A DNA stretch of 8,626 nt from Rickettsiales bacterium (GTDB lineage Bacteria; Pseudomonadota; Alphaproteobacteria; Rickettsiales; UBA1997), in NCBI GenBank assembly GCA_031255235.1, contig JAIRSX010000043.1, positions 1-8,626 of the forward strand, read 5' to 3'. Below, one piece after another: positions 7,614-8,626 of the stretch (position 1 is its first letter; every line of letters begins with the position of its first letter). A program made the position numbers and the translations under genes. Below the pieces are notes generated by a model. The model was given only the letters and a program-made list of their open reading frames with translations. It was not told the DNA's origin and did not search any database.

Positions 7614-7641
7614 CTTATACATTTGACAAATTAAAAGTCAA
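7614..7641 (-). promoter_or_regulatory. Predicted tRNA-Ser promoter
   Basis: On the minus strand TTGACT (7636-7641) and TATAAG (7614-7619) are separated by 16 bp, placing transcription start about at 7607-7608, immediately before the tRNA. Five of six bases match the consensus in each box. The overlapping 6-bp inverted repeat TTTGAC/GTCAAA is probably incidental. Confidence 0.6.
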
Positions 7642-7795
7642 AATAATTTACACTTATCACTCTACATAATTTATGAAAAATTATCTATTGAACACCAATT
7701 TTATTAAAAATATTTACGTTTATGTTATTTATATTTTTTAAAATTTGATTTGAAATTTATTTTTGTCTTTTCCCTATAAAATACTACTATTTGTT

Positions 7796-7830
7796 GGTTT
7801 TTTATATGAAACATATACATAAAAAGAGCC
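7796..7830. repeat. Imperfect hairpin in the AT-rich gap
   Basis: TATATG and CATATA pair around a 3-nt loop, extended with small bulges by T-run/A-run pairing and closed by GG/CC. It lies in the 260 bp between the tRNA-Ser promoter and the IS remnant, where I see no gene: the longest ATG frame (from 7673) has 22 codons. It may be chance or the relic of an element. Confidence 0.25.
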
Positions 7831-7865
7831 TATTTTAAATATACTGTTTCTAGTATTATTGTTAA

Positions 7866-8020
7866 TTAGACCGATTGCACAAAAATAATCACAACTTTTC
7901 AAAAATTTATATGTGCCAGATATTAAATTAAATCTTTAATCCAAATCTACTTCTTCTACATCTATACTTATCGATTAATATTCTCTAAATACTTTTACAT
8001 CTCTGATAATGTTTTCTACA
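7866..8020 (-). mobile_element. Remnant of an IS5-family element: transposase 3' end and terminus
   Basis: No open frame survives, but translating the minus strand in shifting frames gives the typical C-terminus of IS5-type DDE transposases: SSVENIIRDVKVFR, then LIDKYRCRRSRFGLK, then FNLISGTYKF (7903-7908). The pattern YRxRRxRFGLxFNLIxGxY is characteristic of the family. At least two frameshifts separate the pieces. About 35 bp beyond lies a putative terminus, TAGACC (7867-7872) plus TGCACA (7876-7881), after TTAG, which fits the YTAR target preference of IS5 elements. The N-terminal side is cut off at 8020/8021 where a second element begins. I am confident of the transposase relic, less so of the exact terminus. 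Confidence 0.72.
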
Positions 8021-8069
8021 CTAGACCTCCTGCACATAATAATTCCTTACAATTTTAATATATTTTTTA

Positions 8070-8097
8070 ATTTATTGATATGTTAATATCAATAAAT
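8070..8097. repeat. Perfect 12-bp inverted repeat
   Basis: ATTTATTGATAT (8070-8081) and its exact complement ATATCAATAAAT (8086-8097) flank the 4-nt loop GTTA. The 14-mer TTAATATCAATAAA from this repeat (ending at 8096) recurs as a direct copy at 8150-8163. It lies in the leader of the second IS. It has almost no G/C pairs and no adjoining T-tract of its own, so a terminator role is doubtful; a binding site or a nested minor repeat is possible. Confidence 0.6.
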
Positions 8098-8193
8098 AAT
8101 AAAAGATACATAAAACCCAAAAGGCAATATTTGTTTAACTCTGTTAATATTAATATCAATAAAATATAATAGAGAGGATACATATATAAGGTA

Positions 8194-8626
8194 ATGTCCA
8201 AATATGATTATATGTAAAAAATCTAAACAGTGAAGATTTTAGAAGACTAATTGGAGTTAAAAAGGAAACTTTTACTTTATAATGTTATCAAAACTGTATG
8301 AAACTCAACAAAAAAAAGAGGAAGAAACAAACAGACTCTCTTATAGTAAGTAATGCAGAAAGAATAAGTATGAAGCTCAACAAAGAAGAAGAAGAAACAA
8401 AAACAGGAAGACATTTTATAAAACTATCCATAGAGGATAAACTGTTACTAGCTTTAGAATATTTACGAGAAAACAGAACCTTTTATCATATAGCTGGAAG
8501 AGCTACAAAATAAATGAAACAACTGCAATAAGAGCGAGTCATTGGGTAGAAGACGTATTAAGTAAATGTGAAGAGTTTAAACTACCAAGTAAAAGAAAAG
8601 TATTAGAAAGTAATATGGAATATGAA
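8194..8626 (+). pseudogene. Broken IS5-family transposase, N-terminal half
   Basis: Joining frames reconstructs the usual IS5-type N-terminus. From ATG at 8194: MSKYDYM, then KNLNSEDFRRLIGVKKETF, then MLSKLYETQQ, then (frame of 8298-8513) FIKLSIEDKLLLALEYL with RTFYHIAG, then SYKINETTAIRAS followed by HWVEDVLSK and VLESNMEYE at the right edge. This is the helix-turn-helix DNA-binding part; the DDE catalytic domain would follow outside. Disruptions: a shift with stop TAA at 8215, another with TAA at 8280, one in the lysine/glutamate-rich linker (8320-8400), and an extra AG at 8499-8500 leading to TAA at 8511. With four breaks no transposase can be made. The 71-codon open frame 8298-8513 is only a surviving fragment and its ATG is internal, not a true start. 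Confidence 0.8.
8298..8406 (+). repeat. Degenerate 37-bp direct repeat, 72 nt apart, inside the transposase relic
   Basis: Segments 8298-8334 and 8370-8406 both begin ATGAARCTCAACAAA and end ACAG; 26 of 37 bases agree without gaps, more if gaps are allowed. The spacing of 72 nt is a multiple of three, so the frame is kept. It lies in the linker between the N-terminal part and the helix-turn-helix, and makes this linker longer than I would expect for the family. Confidence 0.55.

Larger units (their letters stand above)
8021..8626 (+). mobile_element. Second IS5-family element, left end and decayed transposase, right end beyond the window
   Basis: The putative left end is TAGACC (8022-8027) with TGCACA (8031-8036), the same two hexamers with the same 3-bp gap as the terminus at 7867. 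Following bases also resemble it, so the two ends appear homologous. It opens with CTAG, a YTAR-type target, exactly where the coding relic of the first element breaks off, implying insertion of this element into the older one. About 170 bp of non-coding DNA, rich in short repeats, leads to a transposase reading frame at 8194, longer than the usual IS5 leader. No right end is seen; the element runs off the window. Confidence 0.62.

Noticed and set aside
7366..7626. An 86-codon plus-strand open frame containing a RTERDSNPRR segment
   Set aside because: It runs antisense through the whole tRNA-Ser gene. This peptide pattern is a well-known artefact of translating the complement of serine tRNA genes.
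7623..7650. Plus-strand promoter from TTGACA at 7623
   Set aside because: No acceptable -10 at 16-18 bp and no gene downstream; the hexamer is part of a chance inverted repeat overlapping the minus-strand tRNA promoter.
8298..8513. 71-codon ORF as a small stand-alone gene
   Set aside because: Its second half is the IS5 transposase helix-turn-helix region, and matching segments lie in other frames on both sides, so it is a fragment of a broken gene.
1..8626. CRISPR array or riboswitch
   Set aside because: No regularly spaced repeats of 20-50 bp were seen, and no leader upstream of leuD or folD is long enough to show a recognisable riboswitch.

Overview
The window looks like a piece of a very AT-rich alphaproteobacterial chromosome. 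Pointers are a Tim44-like inner-membrane protein (TimA, characteristic of Alphaproteobacteria and mitochondria), a YbgC thioesterase, heavy A/T-biased codon use, weak or absent Shine-Dalgarno sites, and IS5-family insertion sequence debris of the type common in host-associated Alphaproteobacteria. Presence of leuD argues against the most reduced obligate endosymbionts. An uncultured gut or protist-associated alphaproteobacterium would fit; the exact lineage cannot be fixed by eye.

Layout, left to right. 1-1822 (minus): a large type I restriction R-subunit-like nuclease/helicase, running off the left edge. 1919-2335 (minus): rnhA, ribonuclease HI, with an unusually early stop. 2464-3069 (plus): leuD with its own near-consensus promoter; it is the only protein gene on the plus strand apart from IS debris. 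3104-3131: hairpin between convergent leuD and folD. 3135-6425 (minus): a four-gene housekeeping run, transcribed rarA, timA, ybgC, folD. 6491-7393 (minus): the last third or less of mfd, with its first 800 or so residues missing. 7519-7606 (minus): an intact tRNA-Ser(UGA) with its own promoter. 7607-8626: a gene-poor, very AT-rich zone that I read as two related IS5-family remnants, one inserted into the other: the 3' end of a minus-strand element (7866-8020), then the left end and broken transposase of a plus-strand element running off the right edge.

The intact genes are housekeeping: DNA replication/repair (rnhA, rarA), one-carbon metabolism (folD), leucine synthesis (leuD), envelope functions (ybgC, timA) and Ser-UCA decoding. 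The parts worth a second look are the decayed right third (truncated mfd next to a tRNA gene, nested IS5 remnants), the R-subunit gene with no modification or specificity partner in view, and the early stop of rnhA. I found no CRISPR array, no riboswitch and no clear undescribed multi-gene system.
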